Source: Acidobacteria bacterium RIFCSPLOWO2_02_FULL_65_29 (GTDB lineage: Bacteria > Acidobacteriota > Vicinamibacteria > Vicinamibacterales > CAVVIG01). From it: DNA of 64,000 bases. This document shows, piece after piece, positions 8,874 to 17,594 of this stretch. Each line of letters opens with the position of its first letter. Positions within the stretch are counted from its first letter, which is position 1. The notes below the pieces were generated by a model, which worked only from the letters and a program-made list of their open reading frames with translations, searched no databases and had not been told where the DNA came from. The stretch lies in NCBI GenBank assembly GCA_001767435.1, contig MEKT01000191.1, positions 75,111 through 139,110 on the forward strand, read 5' to 3'. A program made the position numbers and the translations under genes.

Positions 8874-10679
8874 CTCCGTTTCAGTTCCCATCTTCAACAC
8901 AGCCAGGAAGGCCTCCTGCGGAATCTCGACCTTGCCGACGCGCTTCATCCGCTTCTTGCCTTCTTTCTGCTTCTCGAGCAGCTTCCGCTTGCGGGTGATG
9001 TCGCCACCATAGCACTTGGCGAGGACGTTCTTGCGCATCGCCTTCACGGATTCTCGCGCAATGATGCGGCCGCCGATGGCCGCCTGAATGGCCACCTCGA
9101 ACATCTGCCGGGGGATCAGCTCCCGCATCTTCGACGCCAGCGCCCGGCCGCGCTCGTAGGCCGTGTCACGGTGGACGATGATCGACAAGGCGTCCACCGG
9201 ATCGCCGTTCACCAGAATGTCGAGCTTGACCAGAGGCGACGGCCAGTACCCGGTCACATGATAGTCGAGCGATGCGTACCCGCGAGAGAGCGTCTTCAGC
9301 TTGTCGTAAAAGTCGAGCACGACCTCGTTGAATGGGAGCTCGTAGGTGATCAACACCCGGTCCGACGCCAGGTACTCCAGCGTCTTCTGGACGCCGCGTT
9401 TGTCCTGGCAGAGCTGGAGGAGCGCGCCGACGTGCTCGGCGGGCGTCAGAATCATGGCCGTGATGACCGGTTCCTCGATCACTTTGATCCGCCCGGCGTC
9501 GGGCAGCTTGGCGGGGCTGTCGATCTCCTGCACCTCGTCGTCCGTTGTGGTCACCCGATAGAGCACGCCAGGCGCCGTCGTGACCAGGTCCTGATCGAAC
9601 TCGCGCTCGAGCCGCTCCTGCACGATTTCCATGTGCAGCAGCCCGAGAAATCCGCACCGGAACCCGAACCCCAGCGCGACCGACGTCTCCGGTTCGTAGA
9701 AGAACGACGCGTCGTTCAGGCGCAGCTTCTCGAGCGCGTCCCGCAGCTCCGAATACTTGTGCCCTTCGACCGGATACAACCCGGCAAACACCATCGGCTT
9801 CAATTCCTTGAAGCCTGGAAACGGCTCCAATGCCGGCCGCGCCGCCTCCGTGATCGTGTCGCCGATCTTCGCATCGCTGATCTTCTTGATATTGGCAACG
9901 AGGAAGCCGACCTCGCCGACGCCCAGTTCCTCCGCCACCACGGCCTTCGGCGTGAAGATACCGACCTGCTCGGCGTCGTAGTCCTGCCCCTCCGCCATCA
10001 GCCTGATGCGCATGCCAGGGCGAAGCGTCCCGTCGATCACGCGGACGACGACGACCACGCCTCGATAGGGGTCGTACCGTGAGTCGAAGATGAGCGCCTT
10101 GAGCGGCGCGTCGGGATTCCCGGCCGGGGGCGGCAGCCGCGCGACGATGGCCTCGAGAATCTCCGGGACGCCGGTGCCCATCTTGGCGCTGGCGAGCATG
10201 GCACGGGAACCATCGAGGCCGATGATGTCCGAGATCTGACGGCGCGCCTCTTCCGGCTGCGCGCCCGGCAGGTCGATCTTGTTGATGACGGGGATGATCT
10301 CCAGACCGTTCTCGACGGCGAGGTACGCGTTGGCCAGCGTCTGCGCCTCGACGCCCTGCGAGGCGTCCACCAGCAGCAGTGCCCCTTCGCACGCCGCGAG
10401 CGACCTGGTCACTTCGTACGAAAAATCGACGTGCCCCGGCGTGTCGATCAGGTTGAGGACGTACGGCTCGCCAGCCTTCGAGGTGTAGTTCAGCCGCACC
10501 GGATGCGCCTTGATGGTAATCCCGCGCTCGCGCTCGAGATCCATGGCATCGAGGACCTGGGCTTCCATCTCCCGCGCCTGCAGGGCGCCGGTCAGTTCGA
10601 GGAAACGGTCGGCGAGCGTCGACTTGCCATGGTCGATGTGCGCGATGACCGAGAAGTTACGGATGCGCTGGGGATCCAC
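8871..10679 (-). CDS. lepA: Elongation factor 4 (LepA), ribosomal back-translocase GTPase
   Basis: The 602-residue GTPase has G1 [13 protein letters not shown] at residues 13-25, switch [18 protein letters not shown], domain II, and the LepA-specific C-terminal domain ending in a basic tail ([20 protein letters not shown]). LepA acts on translating ribosomes under stress and in initiation or biogenesis. The start is GTG 10679 ([14 protein letters not shown]). The length matches the family (about 600). lepA-lepB adjacency is widely conserved, including in E. coli. Confidence 0.98.
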   Translation of the reverse strand: MDPQRIRNFSVIAHIDHGKSTLADRFLELTGALQAREMEAQVLDAMDLERERGITIKAHPVRLNYTSKAGEPYVLNLIDTPGHVDFSYEVTRSLAACEGALLLVDASQGVEAQTLANAYLAVENGLEIIPVINKIDLPGAQPEEARRQISDIIGLDGSRAMLASAKMGTGVPEILEAIVARLPPPAGNPDAPLKALIFDSRYDPYRGVVVVVRVIDGTLRPGMRIRLMAEGQDYDAEQVGIFTPKAVVAEELGVGEVGFLVANIKKISDAKIGDTITEAARPALEPFPGFKELKPMVFAGLYPVEGHKYSELRDALEKLRLNDASFFYEPETSVALGFGFRCGFLGLLHMEIVQERLEREFDQDLVTTAPGVLYRVTTTDDEVQEIDSPAKLPDAGRIKVIEEPVITAMILTPAEHVGALLQLCQDKRGVQKTLEYLASDRVLITYELPFNEVVLDFYDKLKTLSRGYASLDYHVTGYWPSPLVKLDILVNGDPVDALSIIVHRDTAYERGRALASKMRELIPRQMFEVAIQAAIGGRIIARESVKAMRKNVLAKCYGGDITRKRKLLEKQKEGKKRMKRVGKVEIPQEAFLAVLKMGTETE

Positions 10680-10704
10680 GATCGATGAATCAATTGTACG
10701 TGGG

Positions 10705-10722
10705 ATCCGGCTTCAGCCGGAT
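10705..10722. repeat. REP-like hairpin ATCCGGCT-TC-AGCCGGAT
   Basis: An 8-bp perfect stem with a 2-nt loop lies in the 56-bp gap between the lepA start and the PIN gene stop. It shares the 9-mer GGATCCGGC with the palindrome found inside the citrate synthase gene at 12722-12742. Confidence 0.6.
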
Positions 10723-10735
10723 TCGCGAGGATTCG

Positions 10736-11152
10736 TTACCGGATGATTTCGATCTTGACCAAAACGTGGAGCGAGCGCCACGCCCGATCGGTCGTGAAGA
10801 CCGGCAGGCGCCGCAGTCGTCCAAGCGCGAGACAAGACCGATCGGCCAGTGAGAGACCCAGCGATGTCGTTCGCAACCGCAGCCGCGCCGTCTCCACCGC
10901 CTGCGCCTCATCGTAGGCCACGATGTGGAGAGCCCCGACGTCAGCGACCGCGTCGGTCACGCGCGGGACGGACCGCTCAACCGGCTCGTCGCGTTCAGCC
11001 ATGATGGAGAGCGCCTCCGCCCAATTGACCGTGCTGATCAGCGCGCCGCGTCGCAGGATCGGTTCGACGCGATGCGCGCCCTTCTCTTCATACACGAACG
11101 CGATCAGGGCGGACGCGTCCAGCACGGCCACCGCCACATCGGCGTCCGTCAC
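10736..11152 (-). CDS. PIN-domain ribonuclease, VapC-like toxin
   Basis: The protein has the PIN acidic residues in order: Asp in VAVLDASALIAFVYEE, Glu in NWAEAL, Asp in GLSLADRSCLALG and Asp in VFTTDRAW. VapC toxins are magnesium-dependent RNases that cleave tRNA or rRNA. I take GTG 11152 as the start because it makes a GTGA overlap with the upstream AbrB-type gene; a longer form starting at 11188 is possible. At about 138 residues the length is normal. Pairing with a DNA-binding partner supports a toxin-antitoxin role, but activity is unproven. Confidence 0.82.
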   Translation of the reverse strand: MTDADVAVAVLDASALIAFVYEEKGAHRVEPILRRGALISTVNWAEALSIMAERDEPVERSVPRVTDAVADVGALHIVAYDEAQAVETARLRLRTTSLGLSLADRSCLALGRLRRLPVFTTDRAWRSLHVLVKIEIIR

Positions 11153-11511
11153 CGCCGCTTCCCGCTTCGGCGCCGGTGCGCCACCCATTTCTCGAATCGA
11201 CGGTCGTCCATCCGGGCCTCGCGCCGCCGCTCGGCGATCAATCGGTCGCTCGCCAACTGGCCCGGTGTCGCGAGGTGCTTGAACATGCCTCGCAAACGCT
11301 TGATCGCCACGTCGCGGGTTCTGACGCTGACTGTGCCGTCGTCTTCAACGCGTACTGCGACACGATCGCCATCCCGGATCTTCAGACGCCCCCGGATCTC
11401 GGCGGGTAGCATCACGCGGCCGCGCTCATCGACCGTCACATGGTAGACGCCGGGAGCCTGAAGCGGCTGGACGTGACTCACAGGACTCACAGGGCTGACG
11501 GGGCTCGCCAT
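11149..11511 (-). CDS. AbrB/MazE-type DNA-binding protein, putative antitoxin
   Basis: The core VYHVTVDERGRVMLPAEIRGRL followed by KIRDGDRVAVRVEDDGTVSV is a SpoVT/AbrB swapped-hairpin domain of the kind found in VapB-type antitoxins. It lies near residues 20-65 if translation begins at ATG 11511; another ATG at 11577 adds 22 residues. The N-terminus contains a short SPV repeat (SPVSPVSPVSHV). The C-terminal 50 residues are very basic (RRREARMDDRRFEKWVAHRR) and probably contact the toxin, as antitoxin tails do. It overlaps the PIN gene by 4 nt and may repress its own promoter; the latter is inferred. Confidence 0.75.
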   Translation of the reverse strand: MASPVSPVSPVSHVQPLQAPGVYHVTVDERGRVMLPAEIRGRLKIRDGDRVAVRVEDDGTVSVRTRDVAIKRLRGMFKHLATPGQLASDRLIAERRREARMDDRRFEKWVAHRRRSGKRR

Positions 11512-11577
11512 CCCGTACTGCGGCACTGCCTCACGCGCCCGCGACACTCGCGGCGGTTTCGCTTCGTAGCCTCTCAT

Positions 11578-11824
11578 ACCACGCAGAGTAGCATCGTTGG
11601 CCCCTTGTGGGCAAGCCTAACAACGATCCCACGAACGTCCCGGTTGTCCCACTTGTTCTGTTTCTGGGGTTCCAGCTAGTTTTGGAGAGCGCTTGGCTGT
11701 ACTTCTAAAGAAGCTATCTCACAAACGCGGGGCGCCACGAAAGCACGAAATCACGAAAACGAATGTTGGGGTTTTGTTTCGTCTCTTCGTGTTTTCGTGG
11801 CCGATCGCATATTTGTGATGCGTT
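11578..11824. other. Intergenic region between the toxin-antitoxin pair and citrate synthase
   Basis: I see no gene here. It should contain the antitoxin promoter (reading left), and it contains the inverted array at 11734-11802. It is less GC-rich than its surroundings (for example TTCTAAAGAAGCTATC near 11703). Confidence 0.5.
11734..11802. repeat. Inverted octamer word array (CACGAAAN vocabulary)
   Basis: The left arm repeats CACGAAAG, CACGAAAT and CACGAAAA. The right arm ends TTCGTGTTTTCGTGGC, an imperfect reverse complement. The arms flank a T/G-rich loop at 11763-11778. It lies just downstream of the citrate synthase stop. Confidence 0.7.
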
Positions 11825-13012
11825 CTAGCGTGCGTCGAGAGCCTGGTATCTCTGCGGATACTCGGGGCCCGTGTACTCGGCGCGGGGGCGAATAAGCCGG
11901 TTGTTCGCGTACTGCTCGAGCACGTGCGCCGTCCAGCCCGACACGCGGCTGACGGCGAAGATCGGCGTGAACAGATCGATTGGGATGCCGAGCACGTAGT
12001 AGGTAGACGCGGAATAGAAGTCGACGTTCGCATTGAGCTTCTTCTCGGCCTTGACCAGCGCCTCGATCCGTTGGGACATCTCGAACCATCCTGGCTGGCC
12101 CGCGCGCAGCCCGAGGTCTCTCGACATCTGGCGCAGGTGGGTCGCGCGCGGATCCTCGGTGTGATACACGCGGTGCCCGAAGCCGGGGATCTTCTCCTTG
12201 CGCGCCAGCTTCGCGCGGACGACTTCCTCGGCCTTCTCCGGCGTCGCGTCGGCGCCGATGTCGAGCAGCATCCGCATCACGTCGGCGTTCGCCCCGCCGT
12301 GCAGCGGCCCCTTCAGCGTGCCGATCGCCGCCACCATGGCGGAATGAATATCGGTCAGCGTCGCGGCCGCGACGCGCGCCGCGAACGTCGACGCGTTCAG
12401 CTCGTGATCGGCGTGCAGCACGAGCGCCACGTCCAAAGCGCGTGTGGCGAGGCCGCTCGGCCGTTCGCCAGTCAGCATGTAGAGGAAGTTGGCGGCGTGA
12501 CCCAGCACCGGATCCGGTTCGATCGGTCCTTTGCCGGCGTTCACGCGCCCGAGCGTCGCCACCAGCGAGGCAAACTGCGCCGTCAGGCGAACAGCCTTCC
12601 GATAGTTCGACTGCGGCGAATTGTCGGACGCGTCCGGATCGTAATGACCGAGGGCCGACGCCAGCGTTCGCAGGGCATCCATGCCGGCGCTGCCTTCCCC
12701 GGGACCCGCGCCGTGCTGCGGGCCGGATCCTGTGGATCCGGCGGGCAACGATCGCATCAGCCGGATGATGGCCTCGGGCAGCCGACGCCCCGCCACGAGC
12801 TCCGATTGCAGGTCGCCCAGCTCAGCCCGCGTCGGCAGGCGACGATGCCACAGCAGGTAACAGACTTCCTCGAACGTCGCGTGCTTCGCGAGATCGTGGA
12901 TGTCGTGGCCGCAGTAGGCGAGCACGCCGCGGTCGCCGTCGAGATAACAAATCGCCGACGAGGTCGCGACGGTGTCTTCGAGCCCGCCTTTGGGCCTCGC
13001 GACCGTCGTCAT
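11825..13012 (-). CDS. gltA: Citrate synthase (type II-like; 2-methylcitrate synthase possible)
   Basis: The enzyme condenses oxaloacetate with acetyl-CoA. The catalytic residues are visible: His in LHADHELNAST, His in KGPLHGGAN and Asp in NVDFYSAS, plus GFGHRVYHTEDPRA. At 395 residues it is slightly long because of a Gly/Ser/Pro insert (SLPAGSTGSGPQHGAGPGEG) just before MDALRTLASALG, where relatives usually have a short turn. That insert is encoded by a perfect palindrome (12722-12742). The short gltA/prpC subfamilies look alike, so propionyl-CoA may also be a substrate. Confidence 0.93.
   Translation of the reverse strand: MTTVARPKGGLEDTVATSSAICYLDGDRGVLAYCGHDIHDLAKHATFEEVCYLLWHRRLPTRAELGDLQSELVAGRRLPEAIIRLMRSLPAGSTGSGPQHGAGPGEGSAGMDALRTLASALGHYDPDASDNSPQSNYRKAVRLTAQFASLVATLGRVNAGKGPIEPDPVLGHAANFLYMLTGERPSGLATRALDVALVLHADHELNASTFAARVAAATLTDIHSAMVAAIGTLKGPLHGGANADVMRMLLDIGADATPEKAEEVVRAKLARKEKIPGFGHRVYHTEDPRATHLRQMSRDLGLRAGQPGWFEMSQRIEALVKAEKKLNANVDFYSASTYYVLGIPIDLFTPIFAVSRVSGWTAHVLEQYANNRLIRPRAEYTGPEYPQRYQALDAR
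12722..12742. repeat. Palindrome inside the citrate synthase reading frame
   Basis: GCCGGATCC-TGT-GGATCCGGC is a perfect 9-3-9 inverted repeat. It shares GGATCCGGC with the intergenic hairpin at 10705-10722. It is read in frame as part of a flexible insert. Confidence 0.7.
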
Positions 13013-13085
13013 GTCGAATCAATGATAGTCGAATGTAGTTATGGGAAGGACAGGCAAGCACGCGCGGCGCCGTCCGGGAACGGGC

Positions 13086-14249
13086 CTAATGCACGCGCGT
13101 CGAGGCGGGCGCGCCGGCGGAACCGACCAAATCGACGGGCGGCTCGCCCTGTGGGCCCATCTGGGCGTACCGCAGGAACAGCTGCCCCCACTCGGTCGTC
13201 TGGCACCACCGCTCGAACACGCGCCGGTCGAGGAGCGGCCAGCGGTAGAAGTCGTGATACACGTCGCTCGCGAGGATGAAGCCGTTGACGAGCGGGGTGT
13301 GGAAGAACAGCTTCTGAAACCGTTTGAGCGGCCCGAACCAGATGAGATCGCCGCCGCCGATGCGCACGAGGTTCTTGCCGACGTGGAACTGCCAGTTCTC
13401 CTTGGCGGCGTCCACGTCGCCGACGATGTCGATGTCCCGCGGGTCGCCCACGCCCAGGCGGTCTTCGTGCGCGAGCCGGATGTAGTCGATCGCCATCGGA
13501 TCGAAGCCCATCATCTTCGCCGAGACGGCGTCGATCGCCACCTGGTCGGCCGACGCCAGCATGACGTTCTTCACGACCGGATACATGGTGCGCGGCCCCG
13601 GACCGTTGCCCGCCGTCGTGCCGTCCATGATCGCGAAGAGGCCCGGATGGATTTCCTTCTGGATCGCCAGCAGGTCGACGAGCGTCTCGTGAATCCACGA
13701 GTGCGTGTAGTGCCGCCGTGTGTTGAGGAGCCCGCCGAAGGCGTTCTTCATCGCGCCCGTCGTGGTCGTGTAAATGTGGCACTTGGTGGTCGGCAGGTGC
13801 ACGATGTTCTTGCCGAAGAAGTAATCCGGAATGTGAATGCCTTCAGGAAAAATGTGCGTGAGCACTCGCATCCGTGCCTTCGGCTCGTAACGAATCCACT
13901 TCATGTCCACATCCTTGAAGTTGTACAGGACTGGAACGCCGTACTTCTTGAAGATCGGCACGTAGTGGTTGAGATCCTCACCCTTGAAGGCGTTGGTGAC
14001 GACGGTCTTGTTCTGGACACAGACCTGATCGTCGAACCCGCGGCGCCTGAGCGCCTGGATCGTGCCTTCGAGCTGCCACGGGGTCGTATTCGCCGCCGGG
14101 AACGGAAAGTGCCAGGAAATGTTGTCCTTGAGGATCGTCGTCTTGCCCGCCGGAAGCGCGTTCGACACGCCGGCCAAGTCGACCAGGCGATCGATGTCTT
14201 CGAGGATCGTGCCGGGCGTCACGCGAAGGACCGCGACCTTGGATGTCAT
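13086..14249 (-). CDS. DUF362-domain protein
   Basis: The 387-residue protein matches the DUF362 pattern: an early KDNISWHFPFPAANTTPW, NIVHLPTTKCHIYTTTTGAMKN, then FAIMDGTTAGNGPGPRTMYPVV and ASADQVAIDAVSAKMMGFDP. DUF362 proteins are often tied to iron-sulfur or corrinoid systems, but this one has no ferredoxin cysteine clusters and its reaction is unknown. It has no signal peptide. It is divergent from larB across 108 bp, with citrate synthase downstream on the same strand. Confidence 0.8.
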   Translation of the reverse strand: MTSKVAVLRVTPGTILEDIDRLVDLAGVSNALPAGKTTILKDNISWHFPFPAANTTPWQLEGTIQALRRRGFDDQVCVQNKTVVTNAFKGEDLNHYVPIFKKYGVPVLYNFKDVDMKWIRYEPKARMRVLTHIFPEGIHIPDYFFGKNIVHLPTTKCHIYTTTTGAMKNAFGGLLNTRRHYTHSWIHETLVDLLAIQKEIHPGLFAIMDGTTAGNGPGPRTMYPVVKNVMLASADQVAIDAVSAKMMGFDPMAIDYIRLAHEDRLGVGDPRDIDIVGDVDAAKENWQFHVGKNLVRIGGGDLIWFGPLKRFQKLFFHTPLVNGFILASDVYHDFYRWPLLDRRVFERWCQTTEWGQLFLRYAQMGPQGEPPVDLVGSAGAPASTRVH

Positions 14250-14357
14250 CTAGAGATACACGAGGGAGGAGGTGCGGCGGGCTTCAGTCGAGCACAATCG
14301 ACTAATATTACTGGCCGGTTTCTGAAAGGTCAAACACCCGAGGGACTTCGTGCGGCC

Positions 14358-15116
14358 ATGACCCCGTCCCAATTGCGACTGTTGCTCGACCAGGTGGCGA
14401 GCGGCGGCGTCGACGCCGGCGACGCCACCCTCCGGCTGCTCGACGTGCTTCGCGCCCGCCCGTTCGCGGACCTCGGCTTCGCGCGCGTCGATCACCATCG
14501 GGACGTGCGCCAGGGGTTTCCCGAGGTCGTGCTGGGTCTCGGCAAGACGCCGGCGCAGATTGCGGCGATTGCCGCCGAGATCGTCGGCCGCGGATCGACG
14601 CTGCTCGTCACGCGCGCCAGCGAGGCGGCGTTCGACGCCGTGCGGCTGGTCGTGCCAGAGTCGATCTATCACGCCGACGCGGGCGTCATCGCGTTCCGGC
14701 AGGGCGACGTCGCACCGGGCAAGGGCGTGATGCTGATCGTCGCCGCGGGCACCGCGGACTTGCCGATTGCGGAGGAGGCCGCGCGCACGGCGGAGCTCAT
14801 GGGCAACGTGGTCGATCGGCTCTACGACGTCGGCGTCGCGGGCCTTCACCGCCTGCTCGGTGAGCGGCCTCGTCTCGACGCCGCACGCGTCATCATCGTC
14901 GTCGCCGGCATGGAGGGGGCGCTGCCGAGCGTGGTGTCGGGGCTCGTGTCGGTGCCGGTCGTGGCCGTGCCGACGTCGATTGGCTACGGCGCCAGCTTCG
15001 GCGGCGTCGCGGCGCTGCTCGGCATGTTGAACAGCTGCGCGTCGGGAGTCTCGGTGGTGAACATCGACAACGGATTTGGCGCCGCGAACATCGCCAGTTT
15101 GATCAATCACCTGTAG
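14358..15116 (+). CDS. larB: LarB, nickel-pincer cofactor biosynthesis carboxylase
   Basis: LarB carboxylates and hydrolyses nicotinic acid adenine dinucleotide in the first step of the nickel-pincer cofactor used by lactate racemase and relatives. The 252-residue product has an N-terminal LarB region (FARVDHHRDVRQGFPEVVLGLGKTPAQ) and a C-terminal PurE-like domain (VAAGTADLPIAEEAARTAELMG, PSVVSGLVSVPVVAVPTSIGYG). The ATG at 14358 fits the family; the frame is open further upstream with no homology. larC and larE are not in this window, so the rest of the pathway must lie elsewhere or be missing. Confidence 0.92.
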   Translation: MTPSQLRLLLDQVASGGVDAGDATLRLLDVLRARPFADLGFARVDHHRDVRQGFPEVVLGLGKTPAQIAAIAAEIVGRGSTLLVTRASEAAFDAVRLVVPESIYHADAGVIAFRQGDVAPGKGVMLIVAAGTADLPIAEEAARTAELMGNVVDRLYDVGVAGLHRLLGERPRLDAARVIIVVAGMEGALPSVVSGLVSVPVVAVPTSIGYGASFGGVAALLGMLNSCASGVSVVNIDNGFGAANIASLINHL

Positions 15117-15121
15117 GGACC

Positions 15122-15157
15122 TGAGGCTAGCCGCCAGTCCCTAGCCTCCAGCCTCCA
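15122..15157. repeat. Short heptamer array (CTAGCCT/CCAGCCT)
   Basis: CTAGCCT and CCAGCCT follow each other in a 7-nt register, and an inverted GAGGCTAG lies at the left end. It occupies the gap between larB and mutS2. Confidence 0.55.
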
Positions 15158-15164
15158 CAATCGT

Positions 15165-15170
15165 TAGAAT
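15165..15170 (+). promoter_or_regulatory. Candidate -10 element (TAGAAT) of mutS2
   Basis: TAGAAT ends 12 nt before the mutS2 ATG. There is no Shine-Dalgarno in the spacer. Confidence 0.35.
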
Positions 15171-15182
15171 TTCTAGTTCCCC

Positions 15183-17594
15183 ATGCACCCTGGCACCCTG
15201 CGAGCGCTCGAGTTCGACCGCATCGTCGAGGCCGTCCGCGGCCTGGCGTCGACGCCGATGGGTCACGAGCGCCTCGCGCGCCTCGCGCCTTCGACCGATC
15301 CGCAGAAGGTCGCGCAGCTGCTGGCCGCGACGACGGAAACGGCCGACTTCCTGTCGAAACACGGACGGCTGCCGCTCAGCGCGCCCGCTGATCTGGCGCA
15401 GACGCTGGACACGCTGGCGATGCAGGGCCGCGCGCTCGACGCGCCGCGGCTCCTGGCGTTCGCCGGCTTCCTGGAGTCGGTCGAAGAAACACGCGCGGCC
15501 ATTCGCAGGGTAGCGGCCACCTGCCCGCTGCTCGATCAGGTGAGCGCGAACGCGGCCTCCTTCAAGTACGAGATCGCGCAAACGAAGGACGCGATCGATC
15601 CGTCGGGCGACGTGCTCGACCACGCAAGCCCCGAGTTGAAGATGATCCGCGAGCGGCTGCGCAAGCAGCGGAGCCGGCTGCGGGGCACGCTCGAGTCGTA
15701 CCTGCGCGGCAAGGACACCTCGAAGTACCTTCAAGAGCAGGTGGTCACCGAGCGGAACGGCCGCTACGTGCTCGTCGTCAAGTTCGAGCACCGGACGAGC
15801 ATTCCCGGCGTCGTGCACGGCGCGTCGGCGAGCGGCGCAAGCCTGTTTCTCGAGCCGCTGAGCACGGTCGAGATCAACAACGACATCGTGGCGCTCGGGG
15901 AGCAGGAAGCCGAGGAAGTGCGGCGCATCCTGCTGGCGTTGACCGACGCCTATCGCACACGGGCCGGCGACCTGCAGCGCACGATGGAAGCCGCAACGGA
16001 GCTCGACGTGCGCCAGGCGCGTGCGCGCTACTCGGAGTCGGTCAACGGCGTCGAGCCGCGGCTGTCTGCCGACGGCGCGTTCGAGCTGCAGGCGGCTCGG
16101 CACCCGCTGCTGAAACAGGCCGTGCCGGTCACGATCAAGATCGTCCCGCCGGCCACCGCACTGCTCATCACCGGGCCCAACACGGGCGGCAAGACGGTCG
16201 CCCTCAAGACCGCGGGTCTCCTGGCATTGATGGCTCAGGCGGGGCTCCGGATTCCGGCGGCGGACGGATCGCGCCTTCCCGTGTTCCGGTCGATCTTCGC
16301 CGATATCGGCGACGAGCAGTCGATCGAGGGGAATTTGAGCACCTTTTCGGCGCACGTCACGAACATCGCGTCGATGGACCGCCACCTGTCGGTGCCCGCG
16401 CTGGTGCTGCTCGACGAAGTCGGCTCGGGCACCGATCCGATCGAAGGCGGCGCGCTCGGTGTGGCGGTCGTGGATCACTTCCGGCGCCGCGGCGCCACGC
16501 TCGTCGCGACCAGCCACTACGACGCGCTCAAGACGTACGCGGCGACCACCGCGGGCGTCGCCACCGGCGCGTTCGGGTTCGACGCTGAGACGTTCGCGCC
16601 AACCTACCAGCTGATGTACGGATCCCCAGGCCGAAGCCTCGCGCTCGAAATCGCGGCCCGGCTCGGACTCAGCCCGTCGGTCGTGAACGCCGCGCGAGGG
16701 AACCTGTCGGCCCGCGAAGCGCAGCTCGCTGAACATCTGGCGAAGGTCGACCGCGACATGCGCACGCTCGAGCACGAGCAGCGCCTCGCGGCGCGCGAGC
16801 GTGAGGCGCTCGCGGCCGACGAGGCCCGGATGCGCCAGCGTGAGGACGCGCTGAAGCAGCGCGAGGAGACCTTCCGGCGCCGTCTGACCGAAGAGCTCGA
16901 CGCCCAGATGCGCCAGGCCCGCCGCGAGATCGACGAGGTGATTGCCGGGTTGAAGGCAAAGACGAACGCGATCGCCCTGGGGGCCGCGAGGCAGGACGTG
17001 ACGACGGGCGACACGGGCGCCGTTCGCACCGACGCGCGCGCTGCGGTCGAAGAGGTCGCCAAACACATCCTCGAGCCCATCGGCGAGAAACCCACGCCGG
17101 AGCAGCCGGCCGGCCCGCCGCCGAGTGTGGGCGACCGAGTGGTGATGGCCGGCCTCGGCCTCGAAGCCGTCGTGACGGCGATTCACGACGGATCCGCCGA
17201 GCTCGACGTGCGTGGGAAGCGCCTGCGGGCGAGTCTCCGGGACCTGCGGGTCGTCGGTGGCGCGCCGGCCGTGTCCACACCCGCGCCGGTGCACGTCGAG
17301 CTGACGCTGAACCGGGGACGGGAGTCGGCCGGGCCGGGTCCCGATTCCCGTCCCCTCGATCTGAACGTGATCGGCTGTACCGTTGACGAGGCCCTGGCGA
17401 AAGCCGAACGGTTTCTCGACCAATCGCTCCTGACCGATCAGCGCGTCGTGCGGCTCATCCACGGGTACGGCACGGGCCAGCTGAAACGGGCGCTGGCGGG
17501 GTTCCTGCAACAACATCCGCTCGTCGCGAAATTCGACGCCGCGCCTCCCGACCAGGGCGGCGGCGGGGTGACGGTGGTAGAGCTCAAGGATTAG
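15183..17594 (+). CDS. mutS2: MutS2 ATPase/endonuclease with Smr domain
   Basis: MutS2 suppresses homologous recombination or rescues collided ribosomes in species studied; it is not a mismatch repair MutS. The N-terminal core (TLRALEFDRIVEAVRGLAS) precedes Walker A ITGPNTGGKTVALKT near residue 331, GDEQSIEGNLSTFSAH, and Walker B VLLDEVGSGTDP. A long charged coiled coil spans about 510-620, and a C-terminal Smr domain spans about 725-800 (TVDEALAKAERFLDQ, HGYGTGQLKRAL). The 803 residues are full length. Its TAG overlaps the dnaG GTG by one base, so mutS2-dnaG-rpoD probably form a unit. Confidence 0.97.
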   Translation: MHPGTLRALEFDRIVEAVRGLASTPMGHERLARLAPSTDPQKVAQLLAATTETADFLSKHGRLPLSAPADLAQTLDTLAMQGRALDAPRLLAFAGFLESVEETRAAIRRVAATCPLLDQVSANAASFKYEIAQTKDAIDPSGDVLDHASPELKMIRERLRKQRSRLRGTLESYLRGKDTSKYLQEQVVTERNGRYVLVVKFEHRTSIPGVVHGASASGASLFLEPLSTVEINNDIVALGEQEAEEVRRILLALTDAYRTRAGDLQRTMEAATELDVRQARARYSESVNGVEPRLSADGAFELQAARHPLLKQAVPVTIKIVPPATALLITGPNTGGKTVALKTAGLLALMAQAGLRIPAADGSRLPVFRSIFADIGDEQSIEGNLSTFSAHVTNIASMDRHLSVPALVLLDEVGSGTDPIEGGALGVAVVDHFRRRGATLVATSHYDALKTYAATTAGVATGAFGFDAETFAPTYQLMYGSPGRSLALEIAARLGLSPSVVNAARGNLSAREAQLAEHLAKVDRDMRTLEHEQRLAAREREALAADEARMRQREDALKQREETFRRRLTEELDAQMRQARREIDEVIAGLKAKTNAIALGAARQDVTTGDTGAVRTDARAAVEEVAKHILEPIGEKPTPEQPAGPPPSVGDRVVMAGLGLEAVVTAIHDGSAELDVRGKRLRASLRDLRVVGGAPAVSTPAPVHVELTLNRGRESAGPGPDSRPLDLNVIGCTVDEALAKAERFLDQSLLTDQRVVRLIHGYGTGQLKRALAGFLQQHPLVAKFDAAPPDQGGGGVTVVELKD

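Noticed and set aside
15141-17516. Long open frame on the minus strand opposite mutS2
   Set aside because: It is the antisense shadow of a complete MutS2 with all motifs. Its translation is Arg/His/Gln-rich without any family pattern. The same holds for frames opposite rpoD (19252-21120), fadN (55570-57813) and other genes.
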